A stretch of 64,000 nucleotides of DNA from JBAXTE01 sp963556065 (lineage in GTDB: Bacteria; Bacteroidota; Bacteroidia; Bacteroidales; WCHB1-69), in assembly GCA_963556065.3 (NCBI GenBank), contig CAUVYH020000006.1, forward strand, positions 4,408-68,407. The letters are read 5' to 3'. This document shows, one piece after another, positions 26,968 to 36,940 of the stretch (positions are counted from its first letter, which is position 1; every line of letters starts with the position of its first letter). The notes under the pieces were generated by a model that was not told where the DNA came from, made no database searches, and saw nothing but the letters and a program-made list of their open reading frames with translations. The position numbers and the translations under genes were made by a program.

Positions 26968-28446
26968 TTATTGTGCATTTACACTCAACCGAAAAACCAG
27001 CGCTGGAGAATTGCCGTTTGCTTGCAGGAATTCTGCTGGAATAGCCACCGTCTTAATCCCGTTTTTAGTTTTTACGGGAAGCGCTTTGGAATATCCCAAC
27101 AGCTTGATTTCCTTATGGCTTCCTACAAAATCAGTTGGAAGTTCCACGGTCGGGGCGAGTTTTTCGCCTTCGGGCAACAAATAGAACGCAAACTGGGTGT
27201 GGCCGTCTTTTGATTGTGTAAAGCAAAAGTTCCCCGATTTATAGGGGTCAAGCGGTTTTGAATTGTAAATGGCCGAAGAGTTAACATCCATCCATTTGCC
27301 GATTTCTGCAAGCCGTTGATAGACTTCGGGAACCAGCTCTCCGGTTTTGTCCGGCCCGATACCCAGCAGGAAATTTCCGCCTTTGGCCACAATCTTAATC
27401 AATGTTTGGATTGCCCACGTGGAGGATTTATAATGTTCTGCGGGGCCGGTGGAATACCAGCTATCGCCCAATGTGATGCAGCTTTCCCAAGGATAAGCCG
27501 GCACGATGTCGGGGATTTGCTGTTCGGGCGTTTGGTAGTTCTCAAATTCGCCATGTACCGATCGATCTACGACCAATATCCCGGGTTGATATTTACGGGC
27601 CATGGCGGCAATTTTAGGAATATTCACGTCCTGCACCCACTGGTTTTTTCCAAGCCAGGGTTTGGTCTCTTCGGTCAGTGTACCGGCTGGCCGCACCCAA
27701 CCGCCGTCGAGCCACAGGATATCAAATTTACCATAGTCGCTCATCAGCTCTTCCAACTGGTTGTAGGTATAGTCCTGAAACCGTTTCCACCGTTCGGGAT
27801 ACTTGGCAGGATCGTAGTTTACGTTGCGGTCGTGTACCGGAAAGTAGGGCCACCAATAATCCTCATTATGCCAGTCGGGTTTGCTGAAATAGGCTCCGGT
27901 AGCCAATCCTTGCTCCCGAAATGCTGTAAAAACCTCTTTGGCAACATTGCTTTTGGGATTCTGAGAGAAAATACTGCCCTTGTCGGTAATCTTGTAATTG
28001 GTGTATTTGCTGTCGAACATACAGAATCCATCGTGATGTTTGGTGGTAAAAACCACGTATTTCATGCCCGCATTCCGACATGCTTTCGCCCAGTTTTGCG
28101 GGGCGAATTTCGTAGGATTGAACGTCTCCCTGATTTTCTCATATTCACTAACATATTGGGAATAATTGCCGGAGTAGGGGCCACGTCTTTCGCACCACGA
28201 CTCATCTTCGGGACAAAGGCTCCAGCTCTCCACAACGCCCCACTGACTATAAGCACCCCAGTGGATAATGACTCCGAATTTCCAATCCTGCCACTGATCC
28301 AGCTTATTGCTGACCGCCGTGTCTGCAGGAACAGTCGTAGAAACAGAATTTTTCAAATCACTAACTCCATCAATGCCAGATGCAAACGAACCGAAAAATC
28401 CGCCCATCAAAAACAAAACAATAATTCCCAATTTAATTTTTTTCAT
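26968..28446 (-). CDS. Alpha-L-fucosidase, GH29
   Basis: This 492-residue secreted enzyme has a signal peptide (LGIIVLFLMGGFFGSFAS). The GH29 barrel shows FGVIIHWGAYSQWGVVESW (57-75), the signature FTTKHHDGF (133-141) and FDILWLDGGW (241-250), where Asp247 is the expected retaining nucleophile. A C-terminal beta-sandwich follows. It hydrolyses alpha-linked fucose from glycans, probably in the periplasm or at the surface. It lies 176 bases downstream of a GH3 gene in the same orientation, part of a DUF4838-GH3-GH29 group; the gap holds repeat-like TCTCAACTC iterations, so it may have a separate promoter. Confidence 0.92.
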   Translation of the reverse strand: MKKIKLGIIVLFLMGGFFGSFASGIDGVSDLKNSVSTTVPADTAVSNKLDQWQDWKFGVIIHWGAYSQWGVVESWSLCPEDESWCERRGPYSGNYSQYVSEYEKIRETFNPTKFAPQNWAKACRNAGMKYVVFTTKHHDGFCMFDSKYTNYKITDKGSIFSQNPKSNVAKEVFTAFREQGLATGAYFSKPDWHNEDYWWPYFPVHDRNVNYDPAKYPERWKRFQDYTYNQLEELMSDYGKFDILWLDGGWVRPAGTLTEETKPWLGKNQWVQDVNIPKIAAMARKYQPGILVVDRSVHGEFENYQTPEQQIPDIVPAYPWESCITLGDSWYSTGPAEHYKSSTWAIQTLIKIVAKGGNFLLGIGPDKTGELVPEVYQRLAEIGKWMDVNSSAIYNSKPLDPYKSGNFCFTQSKDGHTQFAFYLLPEGEKLAPTVELPTDFVGSHKEIKLLGYSKALPVKTKNGIKTVAIPAEFLQANGNSPALVFRLSVNAQ

Positions 28447-28622
28447 ATTTTCAATTTATTACTCAAAATCCATCATTCAAATCTCTTATTTCTTACTTTT
28501 CACCTCTACTCATCCTTAGCTCAGGCATCGTATTTGTTCCGCTTCGCGGTTCACTCATAACTCATAATTCTTAACTCTCAACTCTCAACTCTCAAAATCC
28601 CTCTTTGCGCACCCTTCACCGT
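28447..28622. repeat. Short intergenic tract with CTCAACTCT iterations
   Basis: Between the GH29 and GH3 genes, about 28560-28597 contains repeated TCTCAACTCTCAA units and near-identical stretches rich in CCTTT/CACC. It resembles, in reverse complement, the AAGAATTAAGAA-type tract at 16.7-17.1 kb. No gene is supported. Confidence 0.5.
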
Positions 28623-31298
28623 TTACCTTTTACCCTTCACCCTAATTCCCTTTCTTTGCCTAATATCCTTCGAAGAAGCTCCGATCATGATTCTGAAATC
28701 TCCCGGTTCCACCACTTTTTTCAAGTTGAGGTCGAGCATCGAGAGCATCTCGGGATTAATTGAAAAACGAACTTCTTTGGTCTCTCCGGGGTTCAGATGG
28801 ATGCGTTTAAACCCTTTTAACTCGGTTACTGGGCGGGCTACCGACGCAATTTCATCATGCAGGTACAGTTGAACCACCTCGTCGCCGGCGACTTTTCCCG
28901 TGTTGGTCACCTTCACGGTTACGAAAGTGGAATCATTGGAAGAAATGGTGTCTGCTCCCAACTGGATATCGGTATATTCAAAATGGGTGTAGCTTAATCC
29001 ATAGCCAAACGGGAATAGGGGCTGACCGGTGAGATTGTTGTAATCGTCGCCTCTTCCGGTTGGTTTGTGGTTATACACCAAGGGCAATTGGCCTTCAAAA
29101 ATGGGGAAGGTAATCGGTAAACGACCTGCGGGATTGTAATCGCCGAATAACACTTCAGCCACCGCATTTCCGCCCTGTTCGCCGGGATACCAAACATCAA
29201 GAATGCCATCGACCCCTTTAATCCAATGGTTCATGGTAACAGCACTGCCTCCAACGAGGACAACAACAGTCGATTTTCCTGTAGCAGCGACCTTTTGGAT
29301 CAGTTCTTCCTGTCTTCCCGGAAGACTTAGGTATGCACGGTCGCGAAACTCACCTTCTTCGATTCCTACAACCACAATGGCCATATCACTTTCGGCAGCC
29401 ATTGCGACCGCTTTTTCAATTTTTTCGCTTTGGTCGTTGTGAACCCCGACGTCCCAAACCAGGTTGAACCAAGCATTTCCGGCAGGTTCGTAGAATTCAA
29501 TCCGGATATCGTACTCTTTGTTCTTTTCGAAATTGTAATCGGCGAGAATGGTTTGTTTTGAACATTTTATCCAATTGTCAATCACCAGATTCCCGTTGAT
29601 ATATAACCGGTAGCCGTCGTTGCCATCGATTCCGATTTTATAGATTCCAGATTCCGGAGCCTTGACTTTTCCTGTCCAGCGAACGGAATAGAAATCGTAG
29701 GAAAGCTTGGTTGGATCGGGGGAAAACAGAGTCCATTGAAACTGAATCTGAGCATCGCAACGCGTGAAAACTGGAGCGCCGGCGAAGGTTACATTGTTGA
29801 AATATTCCCCTTTCAGTCCCTGAAGATTTTTATCGTTTATGCTGCATGAAAGCGCTTCAGCGGGAATTGTAACGTATTCTATGCTTTCGCGATTGCAACC
29901 CATGGAATGGTTCACCTTGACATCTTTCCCGACCAAGTTTTGAATGCCCTCAAGTATGCTCACTTTTTTATTTCCCGGACCGCTGTAACCGCCAAGACGG
30001 GATTCATTAGCATCGGGACCGATCACGGCAATGGATTTAATGTTTTTGGATATCGGCAATATGTTTTTATTGTTTTTAAGCAATACGATGGATTCCAGCG
30101 CGGCTTTTTTTGCCAAAAGGATGTGTTCGGGATGTCCGTTCCAAATGGTGGCAAGTTTCGGGTTCACATAAGGGTTTTCGAACAGCCCGAGTTCAAATTT
30201 CAGGCGAAGGACACGGGCAACGGCTTCGTCGATTGTTTTTTTATCGATACTTCCATCGTAAAACGGGGGAGAAAAAAGGGTTTGGTGGTCGTAATTGGTC
30301 TGAAAAATCACATCAAGCCCCCCTGAAATCGATTTTGCCGCGGCATCCGGGTAGTCGGCAGCTGTAAAATGCAAAACATTTGCTCCGCCGGTTCCTCCGG
30401 CATCGGAAATAACAAAGCCCTTGAAACCCCATTCCTTTTTTAAAATTCCGTTGAGCAGCCAATCGTTGGCGGTGCATGGAGTTCCGTTATAGGAGTTGTA
30501 CGAGGTCATGACCGAACGGGAGCCACCTCTTTTAAAGCAAGCTTCGAAGGGAGGCAAAATGATTTCACGCAAGTAGCGTTCGTTCCCATAAATTGGATAA
30601 CTGTCGCGGCCTCCATCGCCCACGTTGGCGATAAAGTGCTTGGGGGTGGTGATTATTCCGCTCTTTTCGAATGCCGAAACAAAAGCGACGCCCATTTCGG
30701 ACGAGAGGAATGGATCTTCGCCATAAGTCTCTTCGGTGCGGCCCCAGCGAACGTCCGTGGCGATATTTACAACCGGCGACAGAATCTGCCGTATTCCTCT
30801 GGTGGAACATTCCATGGCGATTGCTCCGGCCACTTGGTTCATCAACTCTGGATTCCATGTAGCGGCCAAACCCATGCATTGTGGAAATGCAGTCGCATTT
30901 GATCGCACCAGCCCATGCAAGGCTTCGTCAAATGGGATGATGGGGATCCCGAGCCTGCTTTTTTCAATAAAGAATTTCTGGATCTGATTGATCCGCACGG
31001 CCGTTTCATAAGCCGAATTGCCTTTGCTGTAGTTGAGCATCTGTCCGGCGGCATTGGAACTTTGTCCGATGGTATTCACCTGCAAACCAAAGATGCCTGA
31101 TTTATATTTTACACTGTCTCCGGCGATATCTCCGGGAATCATAAACAGTTGCCAAAACTTTTCCTCCAGGGTCATTCGCGACAATAAATCCTGAATCCGA
31201 TCTTCAACAGGGCGCTTCGGATCCTTGTATATCTGACAGGAAACAATTTGTGCTGTAAAAATTAAAATAAGTGTAAAAATAAGAGATCTCATCCGCAT
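28623..31298 (-). CDS. GH3 beta-glycosidase with inserted PA14 domain
   Basis: This 891-residue enzyme has a lipoprotein-like signal ending IVSC (Cys21). The GH3 N-terminal barrel contains TPKHFIAN (substrate-binding KH near 220) and GFVISDAGG, where Asp299 is the predicted nucleophile; the usual following Trp is Ala here. In the second domain a PA14 insertion (about 490-640, GLKGEYFNN ... DGYRLYINGNLVIDNW) replaces a surface loop, as in many Bacteroidota beta-glucosidases and xylosidases. A C-terminal fibronectin-III-like domain (GYGLSYTHFEYTDI, VARPVTELKGFKRIHL) completes it. It starts 19 bases after the DUF4838 gene, so the two are probably cotranscribed. Substrate (glucoside or xyloside) cannot be told. 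Confidence 0.9.
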   Translation of the reverse strand: MRMRSLIFTLILIFTAQIVSCQIYKDPKRPVEDRIQDLLSRMTLEEKFWQLFMIPGDIAGDSVKYKSGIFGLQVNTIGQSSNAAGQMLNYSKGNSAYETAVRINQIQKFFIEKSRLGIPIIPFDEALHGLVRSNATAFPQCMGLAATWNPELMNQVAGAIAMECSTRGIRQILSPVVNIATDVRWGRTEETYGEDPFLSSEMGVAFVSAFEKSGIITTPKHFIANVGDGGRDSYPIYGNERYLREIILPPFEACFKRGGSRSVMTSYNSYNGTPCTANDWLLNGILKKEWGFKGFVISDAGGTGGANVLHFTAADYPDAAAKSISGGLDVIFQTNYDHQTLFSPPFYDGSIDKKTIDEAVARVLRLKFELGLFENPYVNPKLATIWNGHPEHILLAKKAALESIVLLKNNKNILPISKNIKSIAVIGPDANESRLGGYSGPGNKKVSILEGIQNLVGKDVKVNHSMGCNRESIEYVTIPAEALSCSINDKNLQGLKGEYFNNVTFAGAPVFTRCDAQIQFQWTLFSPDPTKLSYDFYSVRWTGKVKAPESGIYKIGIDGNDGYRLYINGNLVIDNWIKCSKQTILADYNFEKNKEYDIRIEFYEPAGNAWFNLVWDVGVHNDQSEKIEKAVAMAAESDMAIVVVGIEEGEFRDRAYLSLPGRQEELIQKVAATGKSTVVVLVGGSAVTMNHWIKGVDGILDVWYPGEQGGNAVAEVLFGDYNPAGRLPITFPIFEGQLPLVYNHKPTGRGDDYNNLTGQPLFPFGYGLSYTHFEYTDIQLGADTISSNDSTFVTVKVTNTGKVAGDEVVQLYLHDEIASVARPVTELKGFKRIHLNPGETKEVRFSINPEMLSMLDLNLKKVVEPGDFRIMIGASSKDIRQRKGIRVKGKR

Positions 31299-31317
31299 TC
31301 TGATTTTATATTTTAAA

Positions 31318-33543
31318 CTATCTGACTACAATTTCATCTGCAAAAACCCATGATCCGCCACCAGCCGAAGGATGCCAGTCAAAAAGCTTTAAACTTCCTT
31401 TAACATCAAACTTTACATAACGGTATTTCATGCCTTGCGTATCAAAGGTAAAAGTGTGATTTACCTCTTCGGTGTGCTGGTCTCCGTCAATTGCTTGTTT
31501 TTCAATTAATTTATAATCGGTTCCGTTATCGGAAATAAAACAGCTTACAGAAACGGGATGTAAAATCCAGCTTTTAGGGTCCCAAAGTGTACTTATTTCA
31601 ATTTTTGACGCTTCTACTAGGTTTTCCATATCAAGTACCAGCGAAAAATCCTTAGATTCCCAGCCTAGCCAATGTACTTTAAAGTCGTTTGCACCTCTTA
31701 TTCCGTTTGTGAGGAACGAAAGCTGACCCCCGCTGTATTTTTCGGACGGTAGCGGGCGGGCTGCAACTTTTTTTCTGAATGCGTAATTTCCCTTTACCTG
31801 CACATCAATAAATCGTTTGGTCGAGATATAATACTCTTCTGTAGTGAGCCCCGATTCATTTATCGACCTACAATTCCCATCTTTGCTTGTTTGGTGAAAA
31901 GATTCCAACATATTGATCATGTTTTGATTCGGGATAAAATCACCGTCTTTTTCTTTGTACCAGCCACGAGGTCCAAACATGTCGTTTTTTCCAATCTCCA
32001 TAATTGCATATTGAAGAGACATGCGGGCGATACGCACATGCAACAGATAATCAGGGTTTCCGGCTGCTGATTTTTCCGCTTCATCAAAATAATGGTTATA
32101 TGCTGAGATGTTTTCTGAAGATAAAAATGTATTTTGATAATTGGTTGGAGGACCGTATATATCAAGCCATTCTCCGGTTTTCAGAATTTCGTCTTGCAGG
32201 TGGTAAATATATTTGCGTATCCAGATTCCGGCCGAGCCATAGAACCCATTTGTAAACTCTTCGATAATTTTAGGGACATCTGCATTGGGATTCCAAAGCA
32301 GTTTTGCCAGAAGGTAAGATTTTAGTTCCGAAAATTCATGACCTATTCCGGTATTCGTTTGCTGAAAATGTTCTTTCACATTGTTTTTAACGAACAGTTG
32401 AATATTGGGCTGGAGGGTGTGAAGGTTTGGAAACGGACTGTAGCTGTGTGCAAAGTCAACCGTATAATCCCACAGGTAAATATGATTGCAGATTTTCCCC
32501 CATTCTTCCAAATCCTTCAGAAAAGACGCACTTGAAGAATCGTTGACGATAGGCTTGCTGCGATTAAGTTCGATGGTGCAAAGCATTACCTGAACGTTTT
32601 TAAGCGGTTTGGTTTTTTCCGGAGCTTTACGACTATACTCATAAGCCAGCGTTGAAATAATTTTGTTGGGAAATTGTTCTGCAATCTGGTTTACAAAACG
32701 TATAATTGGTCCGGAAGCACTTTTTTCTTCTTCAATAATTTTTTTGCAACGATCGCACTGACAATAAGAAAAATTATCGTTTTGACTTACCGACCATACC
32801 GTTCTACCGGGTTGCAGTAACATCTCTTGTTTTAATTTTTTAATCACGATTTGCAATACCTCGGGATTTGAAAGGCAAAGTTGATCGATATGGCGCTTGC
32901 CGTTTATTAATGCAAAATATTCGGGATGCATTTCAAAATATTCCTGCCATGGGATAAACTTGTTAAAAGTATGAACATAATAATTATCGGAAAATATATC
33001 GTTGATGTTATTTAGTCTGTGAAAATCTCTGTAGTCTTCATTATCGGAAAATTCACCATGAACATTGCGGTATGTGTTTGGAGATGAACCTTCGATATTG
33101 ATCACAGGCAACGAAATATTTCCGGTTTTTGGAATTATCACATATTGAGGACTGTAGTATCTTATGCCCAGATATTTTTCCAGGAGTTCGCATACACCAT
33201 AAATGCAGCCTTTATTTTGTCCTCCTTTTATGATTAGCTTGTCTCCCGAAGTATTGATTGAATAGCCGTCACCGCTTGCAATATCGTCAGATTTTGAAAT
33301 AATGATACATCTTTCAGAATTAGAGTTACAAGAATAAATAATAGGTAAGTTGCAATCTGAAATTTTTTGTAAATGGTCTTTCAGAAAACTTGCAGCCCGA
33401 ACTTCCTCTTTAGAAGCTTTTTCGGGTATTACAATTGAATAGTTGCTTTTTCCGTTTTCAATCAACGTAATAGCATTTGCGGCCTTGTGTGTGCAGCATA
33501 AGATTGTAATAATAACCAAAAGAAAAAATAGTTTGCCTTTCAT
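31318..33543 (-). CDS. DUF4838 putative glycoside hydrolase with C-terminal discoidin-like domain
   Basis: I place the start at 33543 (MKGKLFFLLVIITILCC), which gives a proper signal peptide; the open frame extends 14 codons further up. Residues about 40-150 resemble the N-terminal domain of alpha-glucuronidases/GH20-like enzymes (EEVRAASFLKDHLQKIS, GCIYGVCELLEKYLGIRYYSP). The central part matches DUF4838: VSQNDNFSYCQCDRCKKI with three Cys, then TLAYEYSRKAPEK and YLWDYTVDFAHSYSPFPNL. The C-terminal ~150 residues look like an F5/8-type carbohydrate-binding module. The catalytic activity of the family is not firmly established. It is the promoter-proximal gene of the GH3/GH29 group. Confidence 0.8.
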   Translation of the reverse strand: MKGKLFFLLVIITILCCTHKAANAITLIENGKSNYSIVIPEKASKEEVRAASFLKDHLQKISDCNLPIIYSCNSNSERCIIISKSDDIASGDGYSINTSGDKLIIKGGQNKGCIYGVCELLEKYLGIRYYSPQYVIIPKTGNISLPVINIEGSSPNTYRNVHGEFSDNEDYRDFHRLNNINDIFSDNYYVHTFNKFIPWQEYFEMHPEYFALINGKRHIDQLCLSNPEVLQIVIKKLKQEMLLQPGRTVWSVSQNDNFSYCQCDRCKKIIEEEKSASGPIIRFVNQIAEQFPNKIISTLAYEYSRKAPEKTKPLKNVQVMLCTIELNRSKPIVNDSSSASFLKDLEEWGKICNHIYLWDYTVDFAHSYSPFPNLHTLQPNIQLFVKNNVKEHFQQTNTGIGHEFSELKSYLLAKLLWNPNADVPKIIEEFTNGFYGSAGIWIRKYIYHLQDEILKTGEWLDIYGPPTNYQNTFLSSENISAYNHYFDEAEKSAAGNPDYLLHVRIARMSLQYAIMEIGKNDMFGPRGWYKEKDGDFIPNQNMINMLESFHQTSKDGNCRSINESGLTTEEYYISTKRFIDVQVKGNYAFRKKVAARPLPSEKYSGGQLSFLTNGIRGANDFKVHWLGWESKDFSLVLDMENLVEASKIEISTLWDPKSWILHPVSVSCFISDNGTDYKLIEKQAIDGDQHTEEVNHTFTFDTQGMKYRYVKFDVKGSLKLFDWHPSAGGGSWVFADEIVVR

Positions 33544-34124
33544 CGGGCTTATGTTGTTATTATATATTTCAATGTTAATACTCAAAAAAACAGGTCACTA
33601 TATCGATTCAGCTAAATGATATTTATTTTAATCGGCATGCAATATCTTTCATTTGCGTACAGGTCTTTTATTCTGATTTTTAAAAATAACGGTTCGGTAA
33701 AGTTAGTAATTATTTTTTATGATTATCAGCTTTTAGTCCTAAAAGTGATTTTGACATAAAACATAGTACTGCTTCGCAACAATTTTTCCGTCAAAATTTT
33801 TGTATTTATACATTTTGCCCCCATTGCATGGTTGCTGAGCGAATTCGAAGCAATGCACGGGGCTAAAAAATTAGGTAATAAAACGGATAAATTACATCGT
33901 CCTATATTTTACTTACGGAATTCATTTATAAACAATATTAATAAAATATTTTTTATAAATATTATTTTCATTAATTAATTGTTTAAATTTGTATTTTTTT
34001 TGTTATGAATTTATTCGTTTATAAATGAGGTATTGATGTAAAATAGCTTGCTGAATTAGAGTTTGTGTGAAAAAGAGTTTCGTAAAATAGAAATAAGTAT
34101 CATTTGTAATTAATTAAAAAAAGT
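33544..34124. other. 581-base gap between divergent genes; no gene seen
   Basis: The tract separates the DUF4838 gene (minus) from the GLUG protein gene (plus) and should hold both promoters. It is very AT-rich after 33900, with runs such as AATATTAATAAAATATTTTTT, and I see no convincing -33/-7 pair, RNA or repeat. Confidence 0.5.
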
Positions 34125-35945
34125 ATGAAAACAGAAACTATTGAAAACAATCCATTAACCGCTACACAACTTTGGGCGGGGTCGGGAACAAGTGCAGATC
34201 CTTATCAAATTAGCACCGTTAATGATTTAAAGTCATTGTCAACTTTTGTTAATTCGGGGAACAGCACAAAGAATTTATATTTCATATTGGTAAACAATAT
34301 TGATATGACGGGCGTAACGGACTATATTCCAATTGGGGGGTGGAATGAAAACGGAAGTGCATGCAACTTAAATGTTTTTTTTAGTGGAACTTTTGATGGT
34401 AATCTAAAAGAAATTAGCAATTTAACCGTACTAAAGGATACAAATACTGTCGGGAATGTTCGCGTCGGTTTGTTTGGTTATGTGAAAGGGGATGCCGGCA
34501 ATCAACCATCCATAAAGAATATTGGAGTGACAAACGTTGATATGTCAGGGAATAACTATGTTGGAGCGTTGATTGGTGATTTTTCCTATGCAAAAATCGA
34601 TAATGTTTACGCAACCGGTAAAATCAATGCATTTCAGGTTTCGGGTGGACTATTTGGAAATGGAGATAATTCAATTGTCAGTAATTCATATACCAACTGT
34701 TATGTGAATGGAGGTGATTATTTGGGTGGATTTTGTGGTGAAAACAGTAACAATACGACAATTCAAAATTGCTATGCTGCTGGCGATTGCTACGGAAATA
34801 ATAATGTTGGCGGATTTTGCGGCATAAACGGAGGTGTGATCACGTCATCTTATGTGAACAATGGTGGAATTGGAGGTGGAGATAACGTGGGCGGCTTTTG
34901 TGGTTATAATTCAAAAGGAAAAATCAATAAATGTTATGTCGTCAATGTATTCAGGGTTTTTGGTGATAATTGCGTGGGCGGTTTTTGTGGATATAATTAT
35001 GATTCGTCAATAAAGAATTCATATTGTATCGTAGAAAACGTTAATTCGACTGATTATTCGGGTGGATTTTGCGGGCAAAACGATTATCCAAGTTCAACAA
35101 TTCAAAATTGTTACACATCCAGTAGCTTGTCCAATATGACAACTACAGGAAAAACAAATGGAAGTTTCTTAGGTCTTAACTCAACCGGTGCAAGTATCAA
35201 AAATTGCTATTACGATAATGCCAATAAAAGTCAAAACAAAAATGGCACGGCAAAATCTAAGGCTGATATGATGAAGGCTGATTTTGTTAAACTGTTGAAT
35301 GATGATCAGAGTCCGTTGCCATGGAAACAAGATTTTGCAAATGCAGCTGCAATAAATAATGGGTTCCCGTTATTGGACTTTCAAACTCCATCTGTTACTG
35401 TTACAACCAATTCTAAGCGGGATGGTGATGCATCAATTGTAACCTTGGTCGGTTCATATATTGAGCAATATACAACAATTGTATCAAAAGGATTTCAATC
35501 CAAGTTATCCACTTCAGCAGATTGGGTCTCTCAACAAGTTGATGGATCGGATTTTACAAGTACAATTAACATCCAAGCGGATAATTATGATTATAGGGCT
35601 TATGTTGTAAACCAGAACGGGGATGTTTTCTGTGGAAATATTTTGACTTTCGGCTACACGGTAGATGTGAAAACGAGTTATAAAGGTGGTCCGATCGGAT
35701 CGAATCAGAAGGTAATTATAGGCTCTTATAATGCACAAGAATCGATGGTGGTGAATAAAGGCTTTGATTGCAAACCGAGTTATGCGAATGATTGGAGTTA
35801 TAAACCCATCACCGGAACTAATTTTAGTTTTTCGGAGGTAGTGCCCGGAAAATACTGCGATTATCGGGCACGGGTAGAAAACCAAAGTGGAACTGTTTTT
35901 TATGGCAATACCATACGCATCAATAGCAGTGTTTCTCCAACATGA
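34125..35945 (+). CDS. GLUG-motif repeat protein without signal peptide
   Basis: This 606-residue protein begins MKTETIENNPLTATQLWAGSG and lacks any hydrophobic leader; stop codons lie in frame shortly upstream, so no longer N-terminus is hidden. Residues about 20-360 hold a series of GLUG-type beta-helix repeats of about 27-30 residues, recognisable by GGFCGYN/GGFCGQN, NCY and YVGALIGD, which in other proteins build surface adhesins and S-layer-like fibres. The last 200 residues are two homologous ~90-residue modules, each ending in DYRAxVxNQxGxVFxGN. How such a protein would leave the cell without a signal sequence or sorting domain is unclear. Two hairpin terminators follow. Confidence 0.7.
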   Translation: MKTETIENNPLTATQLWAGSGTSADPYQISTVNDLKSLSTFVNSGNSTKNLYFILVNNIDMTGVTDYIPIGGWNENGSACNLNVFFSGTFDGNLKEISNLTVLKDTNTVGNVRVGLFGYVKGDAGNQPSIKNIGVTNVDMSGNNYVGALIGDFSYAKIDNVYATGKINAFQVSGGLFGNGDNSIVSNSYTNCYVNGGDYLGGFCGENSNNTTIQNCYAAGDCYGNNNVGGFCGINGGVITSSYVNNGGIGGGDNVGGFCGYNSKGKINKCYVVNVFRVFGDNCVGGFCGYNYDSSIKNSYCIVENVNSTDYSGGFCGQNDYPSSTIQNCYTSSSLSNMTTTGKTNGSFLGLNSTGASIKNCYYDNANKSQNKNGTAKSKADMMKADFVKLLNDDQSPLPWKQDFANAAAINNGFPLLDFQTPSVTVTTNSKRDGDASIVTLVGSYIEQYTTIVSKGFQSKLSTSADWVSQQVDGSDFTSTINIQADNYDYRAYVVNQNGDVFCGNILTFGYTVDVKTSYKGGPIGSNQKVIIGSYNAQESMVVNKGFDCKPSYANDWSYKPITGTNFSFSEVVPGKYCDYRARVENQSGTVFYGNTIRINSSVSPT

Positions 35946-36015
35946 TTGACATTACAGAAAATATCGATTGGATCGTTTTTACAATCAATCGGTGAGAGCT
36001 ATCTTATGACGAGCA

Positions 36016-36037
36016 GCGTATTAAAAATACGCATTTT
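36016..36037 (+). terminator. Small hairpin after the GLUG gene
   Basis: GCGTATT (36016-36022) pairs with AATACGC (36026-36032) over a 3-base loop, followed by ATTTTT. Confidence 0.55.
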
Positions 36038-36046
36038 TAAGTCAAT

Positions 36047-36075
36047 AAAAAAGGAGGAAAGTTGCCTCCTTTTTT
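36047..36075 (+). terminator. Intrinsic terminator (AAAAAAGGAGG/CCTCCTTTTTT)
   Basis: An 11-base perfect stem with a 7-base loop ending in a T-run. An almost identical terminator follows the M6 protease gene at 38829-38857. Confidence 0.85.
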
Positions 36076-36481
36076 CATTCTCAACGCAGTGAAGAATCTA
36101 TTTATTTTACAGTGAAATGGATTTCTCATGTTCGTTCATATTTGAGCAGAGGATAGAGGACTTAACCGAAAGATAAAAAGATGTTGTTGTTGATTACCAA
36201 CAATATATATAGTAACAGTTAGAAGATTATCCAAAAAATAGGGCGTCAATGTTTCAGCCGCTCAAGATCATTTTGAAGCTCTAAGATAAAGTGTTTTTAT
36301 CGGACAACAATGTTTGTGAATATATAAATTTCATGGAATCAGAAACGAATCGGTTTATTTATTAATTTCGCAGGCTTAAAGGCTTGGAATTCCATGAAGA
36401 ATTATCAAAAAAATAAAAGTGGCATAATTATGGTTCTCCTGCGATGACTTTTCGAATAAAATTAACCTTAACGGATATAAA
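36076..36481. other. Gene-free tract before the pro-domain gene
   Basis: About 400 bases without a supportable gene. ATCGGACAACAATG at about 36299-36312 followed by ATATAAATTTCAT (about 36320-36333) recurs in the repeat nest near 57.5-57.9 kb, so a fragment of a dispersed intergenic repeat is present. A promoter for the small gene at 36482 should lie here but was not identified. Confidence 0.45.
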
Positions 36482-36853
36482 ATGAAAAAAACACTGATCC
36501 TTCTCTTGTTCATGTGCTCTTCCATAATTGTGGCCCATGCTCAGGTAAACAAAGTGCCTGCATCCAAAAAACCGATTGAATACAAACAACCGGACGGCAC
36601 AACGCTGACGATTTTATTAAAAGGGGATGAACGATTGCATTGGGCGGAAACGACAGACGGCTATACTTTGCTCCCAAATAACAAAAAGGGGTATGAATAT
36701 GCGAAACTTAGCAGATGCAAAAAAAATCTGATATTGTCCGGTAAATTGGCTCATGAGGCAGATAAACGGAAGGAAAAGGAAATCAGCTTTTTGACAAAAA
36801 TTCCTAAAGGATTACACTTCAGCGAAGCCCAGATTAAAAAATCAAAAAAATAA
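36482..36853 (+). CDS. Stand-alone protease pro-domain homologue, secreted
   Basis: This 123-residue protein has a signal peptide (TLILLLFMCSSIIVAHAQ). Its mature part is collinear with residues about 45-138 of the metalloprotease encoded 87 bases downstream: KQPDGTTLTILLKGDERLHWAETTDGYTLLPN against HQPDGSMVNIVLKGDAAIHWAVSEDGYTLLSN, and ISFLTKIPKGLHFSEAQIKK against ILNTISKGINFSEKQISQ. The catalytic domain and sorting domain are absent and the frame ends cleanly in TAA. It could be a free-standing propeptide that inhibits or chaperones the protease, or the remnant of a duplicated protease gene. The tight domain boundary and preserved signal peptide favour a functional product, but that is inference. 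Confidence 0.7.
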   Translation: MKKTLILLLFMCSSIIVAHAQVNKVPASKKPIEYKQPDGTTLTILLKGDERLHWAETTDGYTLLPNNKKGYEYAKLSRCKKNLILSGKLAHEADKRKEKEISFLTKIPKGLHFSEAQIKKSKK

Positions 36854-36940
36854 TTCAACTAAACAGTGTCAGCAAGAATAACGAAAAAATTGGCGTTTTC
36901 TTGCAAACACTAAATACACACAAAAATTAAATCAAAGTCT

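Noticed and set aside
27316..28560. A 414-codon open frame on the plus strand opposite the GH29 gene
   Set aside because: GH29 motifs on the minus strand are unambiguous; the plus-strand product has no recognisable domain and its length follows from codon bias of the real gene.
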